From Adiantum capillus-veneris (lineage: Eukaryota > Streptophyta > Polypodiopsida > Polypodiales > Pteridaceae), in assembly GCA_014529385.2 (NCBI GenBank), contig CM043969.1, positions 32,716,446 through 32,780,445 of the forward strand: DNA of 64,000 nucleotides, in the 5' to 3' direction. Within the stretch, counting starts at the first letter, position 1; each line of letters opens with the position of its first letter. Under the pieces are notes generated by a model that searched no databases, had not been told where the DNA came from, and was given only the letters and a program-made list of their open reading frames with translations. The translations under genes and the position numbers were made by a program. Below, piece after piece: positions 44,770 through 56,836 of this stretch.

Positions 44770-46462
44770 TCTGGAAATCACCGTAATCATCAATTAATTG
44801 ATTAAAGCTTTGAGTACAACTTAATTCTTAGCCAAGGCGGGTTGTTAGCAGCACCGTCACTCGGATCATCTGATAACTAGGAGTTTAAGCTCCTGTTTAC
44901 AGGATTAACTGGGCCATTAACGACACCGGACTTAACAAAATGATTAATCAACTTTGGACTAATGTCGGTGATGAGAATCACTTTTGTCACTTTATCTGCC
45001 TCATTTACCTAATTCTGCTCATTTGCCTCAATCTTTATGCTTCAATTATTGCCAAATTCTCTGCAAGATATCTCTATGTAGCATCCTTTGATCGCCTCTG
45101 TCGTCCTTTTTATGCTTAATTGAGAGAAAGATTGAGAGAGATCTTTCAACATCCCCCCCGTCTTTCTCGTTCTTCCCCTCCTTCACAAATCCTCGATTTT
45201 ACTCCTTCACTTTCCCTTAAGGAATCTGCCAAACTTGCACCGATAGCTTAGGGGTTTGTAGTCATCCAAGCTCTCCCTTGCTTAGCTTCAAGAACAAGAT
45301 AAGCGAGAGAGAGAGCACACTATGCTCCGAGGATGAGAGTGAGGGAGAGGGAGCTTTGCCTCTCCGAGTCCTCTTCCTCTCTCGCCCTTCGATCCTGCTC
45401 CTCCTTAATTTCCTTGCCTTGGTTATTTCCTCTCCATGCAATAATAATCTATTTTGAGCCCCTTCCTCCCTTAGCAACAACGGCGATGTCGTTGCTAGGG
45501 AGGCGTAAAAACTCCCTCTAGATGACGTGGAAGTGGTGATAACGAGGTGCGCAAAAATCGTCGCCAGTGGCTCCGAAACTGAGCGCACTGGTGAGATGAA
45601 TAGTTTTCGTCTCCGCGGCCTTGTCATCTACCCTTCTAGAGCTTGGCGCAACCTTATTGCGCAAGTTCAACTTCGTTGCTTCTCTACGCCATGCCTTCTC
45701 TTTTCTTCTTGTTTACACACTCATTAAAACCGTTTTTTTGTTTTTGGGTGGCCACCCCATGGGCGGCCATTTGGCTTTTAATGAATGGGCGGCCTAGCCC
45801 TTGGCTTCTTTTTAACCCTTAAAGGGAACCCCATTGGCATACATACTGAGTTTAGAAAGCAGCACGAGGCTCAACAACTTTCTTAAGCAGCCCCGTCCAA
45901 CAATCTCATCATGGATTCTCTCACCTTGGGATAAAATCCCGTAGTCAATGCATTCCAAGTGGGCACATTCCGAACACAAAGCTCTTCAAGCACTTTTTTG
46001 TACTTTACGAGAAGTACACCACATTTGGCGTACATACCAACTAAAGCATCGGCAAGAACAACATCTTTCTTCAGCAGTCCTTGACTAACAATATCATCGT
46101 GAATGTTTATTGTCCATACCGACATCTCGAATAATGCCAAAATAACCCAGCTCATCATTCCCGACAACACATACCGGACTCTGCCTGCCAAGCCATAGAT
46201 TTCTCAACTGCATAGAATGCATACTAACCCTGATGAGGAGGCCAAAATTCCCAGATGGCACCCCGATCGAGTCGACCGGACTGGTACGGAACCGGCCCGC
46301 AGTGAATCTTTAACGGCGGCTAATATCTTGGCAATCGGAACCTCGATCACTGATCTTAAAAGACCGACGCACTCCATAAAGTGAGCACTTCAGGCCCGTG
46401 CATTCATTTCAATGCTGGCACCTCAGGTGCAGTTTCCCAATCTAAAAATCGACTTGAAAGAC
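44770..46462 (-). repeat. LTR 3, reverse-oriented relative of the element 1 LTR
   Basis: On the minus strand, CGATTTTTAGATTGGGAAAC and GAAATGAATGCACGGGCCTG match LTR 1 and LTR 2 from about 310 bp inside their start. Similarity runs through the PPR segment, the GGCCGCCCA words and the AAACAAAAAA..GGCATGG stretch. The beginning is truncated at 46462 and the right part is diverged. The 3' edge next to the gag leader was not fixed; 44770 is approximate. A 121-codon minus frame at 45262-45627 lies in this LTR and is not a gene. Confidence 0.7.
45830..46110 (-). pseudogene. Longer PPR fragment, two repeats, inside LTR 3
   Basis: The minus frame reads INIHDDIVSQGLLKKDVVLA, then DALVGMYAKCGVL, then VLEELCVRNVPTWNALTTGF. 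This is nearly a full PLS-type PPR pair with the RNV.(S/T)WNA signature. Directly after it, in a second frame, RIHDEIVGRGCLRKLLSLV and SMYANG form another degraded copy. It is more complete than the copies in LTR 1 and 2 and so closest to the captured host gene. Confidence 0.75.
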
Positions 46463-46889
46463 CATATTAGGTAAAGTGGGAAAATCCCAATTCCCAGGTT
46501 GGACAAATTTCAATATATCATGTATAAAATATAGAGATTTTGTCAAAAATTTGAGTTTTCTTAAGGTCTCATTCCACTTTATGCACATACAATACACAAT
46601 GAAAACAACTAAAATATCATGGTTTCAATCAATTGGATTATTAGGAGAGGAGTATATTGCATCCATTATCGTTGTCTATGTTCTACTGTCCTACCTACAA
46701 CTTATCTCAACATGGAGAGCTTGGTTTCTAGGTCCACCACTTGTCCAAGTTAATGTAAAAGTGACTCAAGGTTCACAACTTGTGAAAGCAAGGATCCATT
46801 GAGGAATACAATCCACTTGGCTATTTTTCCTTAATTTATTGCATGTGACATTTAAGCAAGGTCCACTTCTAATCTATAACTTCTTAATT
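46463..46889. other. AT-rich spacer
   Basis: No gene. CCATATTAGGTAAAGTGGGA at 46466 resembles the left end of the foldback element at 195. One reverse-orientation unit of the minisatellite (GGTCCACCACTTGTCCAAG) lies at about 46733-46751, ahead of the main array. Confidence 0.4.
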
Positions 46890-48440
46890 TGAGGCATGGG
46901 GCATACATAAAATATGTAGCATATGCTCTATTGCCTCATAGGAAGGTTGGTTTCAAGGTGCACTTATCCATGCTAGCCTATCTTGGAGAAATGATGGAGC
47001 TTGCTTCTCTCCTTGTTTCAATGGAGACTAGCTTGGACAAGTGGTGGACCTTTGCTTCTCTCTATGTTTCAATAGAGTTAGCTTGGACAAGTGGTGATCT
47101 TGGAACAAAACCCCCATGTAAAAGATATCATGGGTATTCCAAGTGATGAGAAAGATTACCATTTAAGATATAACCTTATAGGTTGGACAACTAGATCTTG
47201 GCTTGGAGAAATGGTGGACCTTTGATTCTCTCCATGTTTCAATGGAGTCTATCTTGGAGAAATGGTGGAGCTTGCTTCTGTCCATGTTTCAATGGAGCCT
47301 AGCTTGAACAGTTGGTGGACCTTTTCTTCTCTCTATGTTTCAATAGAGTTAGCTTAGACACATGGTGGATCTTCAAAATAAACCAACTACTATCAATGTT
47401 GCCTAGCTTGGACAAGTGGTGGAGTGTTTCTCTACTCCATGTTTCAATGGATCTTAGCTTGGACAAGTGTTGGACCTTAAAACAAAAACCCCATGTACAA
47501 CATAGAATGGATTTTCTAGATTTCAATGGAGTCTAGATTTAACAAATGGTGGAGCTTGTCTTCATCCATGTTTCAATGAAACTAGCTTGGACAAGTGGTG
47601 GACCTTGTAACAAACCCTCCCATGTACAACATATCATTGGTTTTCTAAGTGATGGGAAGGAATACCATTCAAGATATAAACTTATAGCTTGGATAAGTAG
47701 TTGACTTTAGAACCAAATTCATCATAATACAATGAAATACAGGTCAGCCAATTCCTAAATCTTGAGACCAAACCTCTCATGCTATTAGAGATAATACATT
47801 GGATAAGTGGTGGACCTTCTATTATTTTCCCATGCCTAGTTTAGACAACCGGTACACTTCGCAGCTATAAAGGTTGGAGGAGTTGTGGAGCCTTGTTTCT
47901 ATCCATGTTTTAATGGATCCTAGCTTGGACAAGTGGTGGACCTTGGAAAAAAGCTTCCATGTACAACATATATGAGGTTTTCCATGTTTTAATGGAACCT
48001 ATCTTGGAATGGTGAAGCTTTCTTCTCTCCATGTTGATTTTGGAACTACCTTAGACAAGTGGTGGAGCTTTTCTTTTCTACTCTTCATAATACAATGAAG
48101 TATATGTTGGTTACATGGTGAATCTTAAGGCCAAACCTCCCATTTTACTAGAGATGATAGGTTGGACAAGTGGATCAACCTTCTATCATTTCTCCATGAC
48201 TATATTGGACAATTAGTAGACATAACATCTCTCTATGTTGTCTAGAGATGAGCTTGGACAAGTGATGGACCGTGCTTCTCTCTTCCCTTGGTTTACTAGT
48301 TTGAAGACTCAGTATATATACTTTCTTAGATCTAGCTTGAAGAAGTGGTGGACCTTGCATCCACAATCTTAATTCAGTACAAAAAAGTATATGAAAAAAT
48401 AACATAGGAATCTTGGTTTGAAGGTCAAACAATTAGGTTC
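46890..48440. repeat. Minisatellite array, block 1 (plus orientation)
   Basis: Diverged units built on TTGGACAAGTGGTGGACC alternate with TTCAATGGAGCCTAGC, TCTCTCCATGTTTCAATGGA and AAACCCCCATGTA..ACATA words. Unit spacing is roughly 50-60 bp. Copies are visible from about 46975 to 48360. Short open frames on both strands are by-products of the repeat (for example W-T-S-G-G-P peptides). Confidence 0.9.
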
Positions 48441-49122
48441 CAAATGCACATAATAATATATTTTCCACCCATATTAAAAGAAAGTTAAATATGTTATTAC
48501 CAAATTGACAAAGGTAACGTCCAAGAATTATATCTTTCCATCTTGTCAGATCTAAATCTTCATCAAGGCGACATGCATGTATACATCAACTTTCAAGCCA
48601 TTCAAGAATACATGCACTTAGATTCCATAGTTTTGTTTTCAAAGTCTTTTAGGTTCTAAAACTCTTTCACATAAAGTATGTAATGACAAAATTCTTGAAG
48701 CAAACATTTGTGCCCAAGAAAAAGATCCCTCTCACATATTTAAAGTCCATGAATTCTCTGATCCACACTTACAAGTTTTATTTTGACATCAAACATCAAT
48801 TCTTTCATAGTTCCAAATAAATGCAACCTCGATATGAATTGACAAAAAATGAATTTCTTTTACTATATGACCCAACATAGGCCCCAATCAAATAAAAAAT
48901 GAGTCCCCAAAAATTTGGGTGCACTCTAGCAATACATCAGAGTCCCCTTACAATAGGATGCACTCCAATAGTACATTGAAGTCCCCTTAGAGTAGGGTGC
49001 ACTCCATTCAAGTGTTCATAAAATTGACACACCTTTAAAAAAAAAAAAAAGACTATATCAAATTATACAAATGTTGAAAGATACACACTAGAATAAAAAA
49101 AGCATCTTATAGCCATATTTAT
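48441..49122. other. AT-rich DNA downstream of the HAD exon
   Basis: No gene. Likely 3' flank or 3'UTR of the minus-strand HAD exon at 49123. It contains a three-copy minisatellite of about 40 bp (GCACTCCAATAGTACATTGA / AGTCCCCTTA) at about 48918-49010 and an A14 run near 49036. Confidence 0.5.
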
Positions 49123-49898
49123 TCAATGCTTTCGTGTTGACAAGTACACACCAAGGACATAATTTGTCTCAGAATCACTATACTGATTTACAATTGTGTT
49201 GTATGTATAGACTCTCTTATCTCTTGCATACAACCATCCTACCAACCATGGAATTATGGTTCTCTGCAAGAAGTTTTGAAGTTGCTCGGAAGTTTGCCTC
49301 CACATCTTTGGAAATATAAGATATGTCCCTGGCATGTTCCACATCACCCTATATGGAGTGTCATCAAAAATTAAGGTATTGTTTGCATCCAAATCCTCAA
49401 ATATCTTCCAAATATCACTCAGATTTTTGTGATAAACTCTTGTAAATCCTAACATGATATTTGGATTTTGGCAATTTTTGTTACTCATAAACACCTTGAA
49501 CTTGGTATACTGCTCAGGAAAACATTTTTGTGTGATGCGTTGCACCCTTGTTAAGTTATAGCAACTCCATATCCATAGCTCAAAGTATTCAGCACAAAAA
49601 TCCAAAAAACTTTGTGCGTCTGGTCGCACCACATGATAAACTTCATCTTTGTCCTCCACAAGTCGCATGTGTCGAGCCCAAGATGGCATAGAATCTCCAT
49701 GTTTCATTTCAACTGTCTTGAGAAGTAACCCCTCTAGATCCAAGATAAGTACTCTTTTGATGTCCTTGAAAGCAAGTGGTAGGTGATAAGGAGGTGATTC
49801 ATTCCTTGGACAAGGTCTTGGAGGAGGTTGGATGGGTAATTCAATAGTTTTCTTCAATTTATGCCAGCATATAGCCAATCCAATTTTCTGTAATGGTT
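49123..49898 (-). CDS. FCP1/NIF-like HAD phosphatase domain, 3' terminal exon (copy b)
   Basis: HAD-superfamily protein of the FCP1/SCP (NLI-interacting factor) type, a family that dephosphorylates proteins such as the RNA polymerase II tail. Numbered from the codon at 49878, motif I is VLILDLEGLLLK: the nucleophile Asp is at 47, but the usual second Asp (49) is Glu. LWIWSCYNLTRV is motif II, HKNLSDIW gives the Lys (151), and LIFDDTPYR (172-173) is the metal-binding pair. The frame opens with TTG, not ATG. A strong splice acceptor (CTTTAATTTCAG) ends at 49899, so the exon begins at 49898 and upstream exons are missing or distant. It ends with a normal stop. The exon is intact, but activity is doubtful given D-L-E. 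Confidence 0.8.
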
Positions 49899-49904
49899 CT
49901 GAAA

Positions 49905-50194
49905 TTAAAGAATAAGAACACTTAATGAAAACACAACAATAGACATGAGTTTTACATTGTCTACCCTAAGGTTTTATTAGATACCAAAATCCATCTATGA
50001 TCTACTCGTTAATAGAAAGAAAGTCAAATTAAAATCCTGACTCTTTTTTATGCTACACTCTCTCTTAGTCTCAATACCATGGAGTTCAACTAGACTTAAG
50101 TCAACTAATAACTACTACTTGTTGTTAAAGGTATTATTGAAGTGTATAAGGCTTAACCAATGCTCTAGTGTAGAATGGGTATTTAGGTCTCAAG
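49905..50194. other. Probable intron or intergenic spacer upstream of the HAD exon
   Basis: AT-rich, no ORF of interest. A reverse-orientation minisatellite unit (GGTCTACCACTTATCCAAGC) follows at about 50190. Confidence 0.4.
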
Positions 50195-53100
50195 GTCTAC
50201 CACTTATCCAAGCAAAGATCCATTTAGATATGGAAACCCAATTTTTCTTAATATAATGATATAGAGTGGACAAGTGGTGAATCCTGAGACCAAGCCACTC
50301 ATGCTACTAGGGATAATAGGTTGGACAAGTGGTGGACCTTGAATGTAAACCCCCCATGTACAAAGTATCAGGGGTTTTGGGTATTTCAATGGACTCTAGC
50401 ATCTTGGAAACATGGTGGATCTTACTTCTCTCCATGTTTCAATGGACTCTATCTTGGATAAATGGTGGAGCATCATTCTCTCCATGTTTCAATGGAGCCT
50501 ACCTTGGACAAGTGGTGCACGTTTGTTTCTCTCTATGTTTGAACAGATTTAGCTTGGACAAGTGGTGGACCTTGGAACAAAATCCCCATGTAAAACATAT
50601 CATGGACATTACAAGTGGTGAGAAAAAATACCATTCAATATATAACCTTATAGGTTGGAAAAGTGGTGGACCTTAACACCCAATTATTATTAATATAATG
50701 ACAGAGTGGACAAGTGGTGAATCTTGCGACCAAACCTACTAGGAAAAGTACGTTGGACAAGTGGTGGACCTTGAATGCAACCCACCATGTACAAAATATT
50801 ACTCATGCTACTAGGAATAATTTGGTATTAAGGTCCATGTTTCAATGGAGCCTAGCTTGGAAAAGTGGTGGACCTTTGTTTCTCTCTATGTTTCAATAGA
50901 ATTTGCTTGGACAAGTGGTGAACCTTGGAACAAAACCCCCATGTAAAGCATGTCATGGGCATTACAAGTGGTGAGAAAAAATAGCATTCAAGGTATAACC
51001 TTAGAGGCTGGACAAGTGGTGGACCTTAGCACCCAATTCCTCTTATTATAATGACATATAGTGGAAAAGTGGTGAATTGTGAGACCAAACCTACTAGGGA
51101 TAATAGGTTGACCTTGAATGTAAATCACCCATGTACAAAATATCATGGGTTTTGCGTATTTCAATGGAGCCTAGCATCTTGGAGACATGGTGGAACTTAC
51201 TTCTCTCCATGTTTTAATGGAGCCTATCTAGGAGAAATGGTGGAGGTTCCTTCTCTCCATGTTTCAATGGAGCTTAGCTTGGACTAGTCGTGGACCTTTG
51301 TTTCTCTCTATGTTTGAATATGGTTAGCTTGGACAAGTGGTGGATCTTGGAATGAAACTCCCATGTAAAACATATCATGGGCATTTCAAGTGGCGAGAAA
51401 GGATACCATTTAAGATATAACCCTATAGGTTGGACAAGTGGTGGACCTTAACACAATATAATGACATAGAGTGTACAAGTGGTGAATCTTGAAACCAAAC
51501 TACTCATGCTACTAGGGATAATAGGTTAAACAAGTGGTGGGCCTTGAAATAAAACCCCCTAGAGTGTTTCAATGGAGCCTAGCTTGGAAACATGGTAAAG
51601 CTTGCTTCTCTCCATGTTTCAATGCAGCCTATCTTGGATAAATGGTGCAGCATCATTCTCTCCATGTTTCAATGGAGCCTAGCTTGGACAAGTGGTGGAC
51701 CTTTGTTTCTCTCTATGTTTGAACAGAGTTATCTTGGAGAAGTGGTGGACCTTGGAACAAAAACCCCATGTAAAACATATCATGGGCATTACAAGTGGTG
51801 AGAAAAAATACCATTCAATATATAACCTTATAGGTTGGACAAGTGGTGGACCTTAACACCCAATTATTCTTAATATAATGACATAGAGTGGATAAGTGGT
51901 GAAATTGGGACCAAACCTACTAGGGAAATAGGTTGGACAAGTGGTGGACCTTGAATGTAAACGCCCCATGTACAAAATATCACTCATGCTACTAGAAATA
52001 ATTTGGTATTAAGGTCCATGTTTCAATGCAGCCTAGCTTGGAAAAGTGGTGGACCTTTGTTTCTCTCTATGTTTCAATAGATTTATCTTGGACAAGTGGT
52101 GTACCTTGGAACAAAACCCCCATGTAAATCATGTCATGGGCATTACAAGTGGTGAGAAAAAATACCATTCAAGCTATAACATTATAGGTTGGACAAGTGG
52201 TGGACCTTAACACCTAATTCCTCTTAATATAATGACATAGCGTGGACAAGTGGTGAATCATGAGACCAAACCTACTAGGGATAATAGGTTGGACAAGTGG
52301 TGAACCTTGAATGTAAACCCCCCATGTACAAAAAATTATGGGTATTGGGTATTTCAATGGAGCCTAGCAACTTGGAGGCATGGTGGAGCTTATTTCTCTC
52401 CATGTTTTAATGGAGCCTATCTAGGAGAAACAGTGGAGGTTCCTTCTCTCCATGTTTCAATGAGCCTAGCTTGGACAAATGGTGGACCTTTCTTTCTCTA
52501 TATGTTTTAATAGAGTTAGCTTGGACAAGTGGTGGACCTTGGAATGAAACCCCCATGTAAAACATATCATGGGCATTTCAAGTGGTGAGAAAGGATACTA
52601 TTTAAAATATAACCTTATAGGCTGGACAAGTGGTGGACTTTAACACATATTTCTTCTTAATATAATGACATAGAGTGTACAAGTGGTGAATCTTGATACC
52701 AAACCACTCTTGCTATTAGTGATAATAGGTTGGACAAGTGGTGGACCTTGAATGTAAACCCCTCATGTACAAAATTATGGGTTTAGGGTATTTCAATGGA
52801 GCCTAGCTTGGAGACATGGTGGAGATTGCTTCTCTCAATGTTTCAATGGAACCTATCTTGGAGAAATGGTGGATCATCCTTCTCTCCATGTTTCAATGGA
52901 GCCTATCTTGGACAAGTGGTGGACCTTTGCTTCTCTCTATGTTTTAATGGAGTTAGCTTGGACAAGTGGTGGGTCTTGGAACAAAACCCCTTTGTAAAAC
53001 ATAGCATGGACATTACAAGTGATGAGGAAAAATATCATTCAAGATATAACCTTATAGGTTGGAAAAGTGGTGATGGACCTTGACAAGTGGTGAAGGATAC

Positions 53101-54130
53101 CATTTAAGATATACCCTTATAGGTTGGACAAGTGGTGGACCTTAACACCCAGTTATTCTTAATATAATGACATAGAGTGGATAAGTGGTGAATCTTAAGA
53201 CCAAATCACTCATGCTACTAGGTATAATACGTTAGAGAAGTGGTAGAACTTGAATGTAAACACCCCATGTACAAAATATCATGGTTTTAGGGTGTTTCAA
53301 TGGAGCCTAGAATCTCGGAGACATGGTAGATCTTGATTCTTTCCATGTTTGAATGGCACCTATCTTGGAAAAATGATGGAGGTTACTTCTCTCCATACTT
53401 CAACGGAGCCTAGCTTTGACAAGTGGTGAACCTTTGCTTCTCTCTATATTTGAATAGAGTTAGCTTGGACAAGTGGTGGACCTTTGCTTCTCTCTATGTT
53501 TGAATAGAGTTAGCTTGGACAAGTGGTGGACCTTGGAATGAAACCCCCGTGTAAAACATATCATGGGCATTTCAAGTGGTGAGAAAGGATACCATTTAAG
53601 ATATAACCTTATAGGTTGGACAAGTGGTGGACCTTAATACATAGTTCTTCTTAATATAATGACATAGAGTGTACAAGTGGTGTATCTTGAGACCAAACCA
53701 CTCGTGCTACTAGGGATCCTAGCTTGGACAAGTGGTGGACCTTGGAAAAAAGTCCCCCTATACAACATAGATGAGTTTTTTCATGTTTTAATGGAAGAGA
53801 GATTCGACAAATGGTGGAGCTTGCTTATCTCCATGTGGATTTTAGAACTAGCTTGGACAAATGGTGGAGCTTTGCTTTTTTACTCTTCATAATACAATGA
53901 TGTATAGGTTGGTTACATGGTGAATCTTAAGGCCAAACCTCCCATCTTACTAGAGATGATAGGTTGGACAAGTGGTCAACCTTCTATCATTTCTCCATGC
54001 CTATAATTAGACAATTAGTAGAACTAGCATCTTTCTATGTTGTCTAGAGCTGAGCTTGGACAAGTAGTGGACCTTGCTACTCTCTTCCCTTGGATTATTA
54101 GTTTGAAGACTCATTATATATACTTGCTTA
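50195..54130. repeat. Minisatellite array, block 2, with higher-order repeats
   Basis: The best-organised part of the array. A higher-order unit of roughly 350-500 bp starts at ATAATGACATAGAGTG-type words near 50260, 50697, 51047, 51463, 51873, 52230, 52662, 53162 and 53657. Each unit contains several ~50-bp subunits (TTGGACAAGTGGTGGACC; CTCTCCATGTTTCAATGGAG; ACATATCATGGGCATT..AAGTGGTGAGAAA). Unit length varies by gain or loss of subunits. All copies here read in the plus orientation except the first at 50190. It lies between the two minus-strand HAD exons. Confidence 0.92.
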
Positions 54131-54996
54131 GATCTATATAATTACTCATTAGTTAGGTTACAAGTGGGTATGTAATTTGTTAGCCTCAAGGGACTTTGAA
54201 TATTGAATAGTAAGAAACTCAAGTGCTGGTTTGAAGATCTTTTACTTATCTAAACTAGACTCTAACTCAATAATAAGTTTCATAAGTTCCACGAATTGTC
54301 CTATCTAGGCTCCAAAAGAGTCTTAATTGGTTTGTGCTAGATTCTAACTTCCTTGATGGGGTAGAATCCTAGAAAAATGAGGCACTATAAGTTTTACCTT
54401 AGCTCAAATGGATTTTTCACTTAAACTCGACTTCATGTCTCTTCACTTGATCGAGATATGAGACCATACTTTCAAGGTCACCACTTGTCTTACCTAAAGA
54501 CCAATGTGAGACATGGGAGCAAGAAAGCCATCCGATATTGTTTTAAGGACTATTACAAAGGCAATCAATAACTTAAGTAAAGCAAAAAGACTTGGATCTT
54601 TCACAAGTAATAACTTAAGTAAAGCCAAAAAGACTTGGATCTTTGATAGATTTTTTCAAACTAAAAAAGCACAATCTCATGCTAACAAAACTATAAATCA
54701 CAATTGAAAGGTTTGAACAAGAAAAAGATCAACAATCTTAATAAGAAGGATACTTTTCATTTCATTTGATGATTACAAACTAAAATAAAGTCTCTCAAGA
54801 AATTGATAAACAAAAAATGTAGGTGACTGCTTCATTATTTTGAGCAAAAATATCAAAATCTCTATTGATTGAGCTCCATCTAGTAGTATCCTTTGTAAGA
54901 TCCTGCAAGAAGGAATAAAAAGAAAGATTTGTTAGATACCATGCACATGAGTGTTCAAGCATGTGTATCAAGAATATATGACATGTCACTAGTACC
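54131..54996. other. Spacer with a 44-bp direct repeat and a 3'UTR acceptor
   Basis: TAACTTAAGTAAAGC..AAAAAGACTTGGATCTTT occurs twice at about 54569-54647. On the minus strand a good splice acceptor (TTCCTTCTTGCAG) at about 54905 and a possible donor (AAG/GTACTAG) just past the stop at 54997 suggest a 3'UTR intron of the HAD gene at 54997-56194. No other gene is seen. Confidence 0.4.
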
Positions 54997-56194
54997 TTAG
55001 GGTTGCTTTCTATCCAGCCTTAGAAGATTGTTCTCAGCTTTCACCTTATTTATATAAGCCTTTGCTGTGGTTGCCTTCAAAACTCCTTTTGTGTTACAAC
55101 CCAATTGCCTAGCTAAAGTGGTCAATTGTGACGCCTTCATGCTTTCAATGGGTGTACGCTCATTTGCCAAGATCTCTTGTATTTGGGCTCTTCTCATTTC
55201 ATTGCGGTGGCTTGTGTCACTTGCATCTTCAATGATAGTTTCATCTCTGTCACCTTTTGCAGGTGGTATTCTTCTTGTAAAGAACACCTTAGCTGACCAA
55301 ACATCATTTTTCTGCTTCCAATACTCCATGATTTGTTTGTATTCACTATCATTTGTCACTATAGGTTGTCCATAACGATTACAAGCAATTAAATCACACA
55401 CATCCCTTCTCTCATCAAGCTGAATCAAGTATGGCAGTAGCTCCTCCAAGAGCATATTGTCAACCATCTTCTCAGCATCAAATTGTGGTGGAAAAATGCA
55501 ATTGTTTGCTGGTGAAATACATCCCTTGTAAGGAGAGTCATCAATAAGCATTGTTCTTTGTGGATCACATTCAAACCCCATGGCAATTTTGGCTAGAGGC
55601 TTGAACATTTCCTCAACGTTTGGATTGTCGGTTCTAAACAATTTTGAGTTTGAGCGGTGTAGCAAACATCTTGCGACCAAATTGCAAAGAAAGGCAATGT
55701 ATCCTCAGCTAAGTTGTTTAGTGCTGCAAGGATTTGATACACATTATTCCTAGTAGCTGTCGACCAAATTGCAACATTAAACCTTTGTAAAATATTCTTC
55801 AAGAATTGGATGCAACCTGGCCTGAGTATAATATATCTTTTTGAATCCATTTGCACTGAGTTGTGGTGTGAGGATGGTTGAGGGGAACGTTTCAACAATA
55901 GACCATTTAAATCCAATATAATTGTAAGCATGGATTTCTCAACATCTACGCTACATGACGTAGTACCAATTGGCAATAGCTCGTGAGTGGACTTTTCAGT
56001 CTCTTTTGATGTATGTTGCATTTTTGAAGCATCGATTTCTTGGTTCTCATTATTGGAAGCTTGCTCAAGTTGCACAACACTAGACTCTAGTATAGAAATA
56101 TCATCCATCTTGGGCACATTAGAAACCATAGAATCTATGGATTCTATAGTTGTTGACTGAACCATAGGAGCATTATCCATCCCAGTTTGTGAAT
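54997..56194 (-). pseudogene. FCP1-like HAD phosphatase with SAP-like tail, frameshifted (copy a)
   Basis: Plant nuclear-type FCP1-like HAD protein. A splice acceptor (GTGTGTTTTCTTAG) ends at 56195, so the exon starts in DSQTGMDNAPMVQ. About 90 Ser/Glu-rich residues precede motif I, TIILDLNGLLLK, where the second Asp is Asn, as I recall for many plant members of this group. VAIWSTATRN is motif II. The frame then changes near 55640-55660: the upstream frame (to 55593) loses homology, and the downstream one (from 55680) gives LFRTDNPNVEEMFKPLAKI and MLIDDSPYKG. The C-terminus ends MKASQLTTLARQLGCNTKGV, resembling a SAP DNA-binding helix pair. One indel separates otherwise good halves: a recent pseudogene, or a sequencing error. 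Confidence 0.8.
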
Positions 56195-56836
56195 CTAAGA
56201 AAACACACACACAAATGGTATCTCAAAACCACTAGAATTTTATTCACCATATTTATATGTAGAACTCCTAGTAAGAAATTTATTTAAGGTAAAGTCGTTG
56301 TTAGAATCCTTGCAACCATTTTCAGCATTCGTACACCAAACACCACTTGTCTAAAATACAATCTACTAACTCAACATTTTCCATCCTACACTTTATTAAA
56401 GATGAGTACTTAAAGTGAAAACTAAAAGCCACCCTTGTTGAGGAAACATGGATACAAGGTCCACCAAATGTCCAACCTAGACTACAAGAAAATAATTAGA
56501 GATTTGGCTTAGATTTGGATTCAAAGGCCACCACTTATTCAAGTAAGATAACTCCACTTGTTTAAGACAGTAATGTTTGAAGCCCCACCACTTGTCCAAC
56601 CTAGACATTGATTAAATATTGGTAAGATTTATCACAAATCTAGAGTAGAATCAAGATTCTATGGCCAAGGTAGTCAAATATGTTAGACAACACACAAAGC
56701 ATAAGAGCACTCTAGATTCTCGTTGAGCATAAACTAAACAATAATCAAATGTTATATTTACTTGAGATTTCATCCATGAAAAATGAAAATGATGCATGTA
56801 CTTGAGATTTCCATCCATGTACAATACTTTACAATG
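56195..56836. other. Spacer between HAD and SET exons
   Basis: Contains minisatellite units in the reverse orientation (CCACCAAATGTCCAACCTAG near 56460; CCACCACTTGTCCAACCTAG near 56586). Probably intron or intergenic. No ORF is seen. Confidence 0.5.

Noticed and set aside
45262-45627. 121-codon Arg/Ser-rich minus frame
   Set aside because: It lies within LTR 3, and the equivalent stretches of LTR 1 and LTR 2 have no matching frame.
50195-54130. Many 60-115 codon frames in the minisatellite array that could look like a repeat protein
   Set aside because: Frames exist in several phases and both strands, change phase between units, and follow the DNA repeat; no conserved start or codon pattern is seen.
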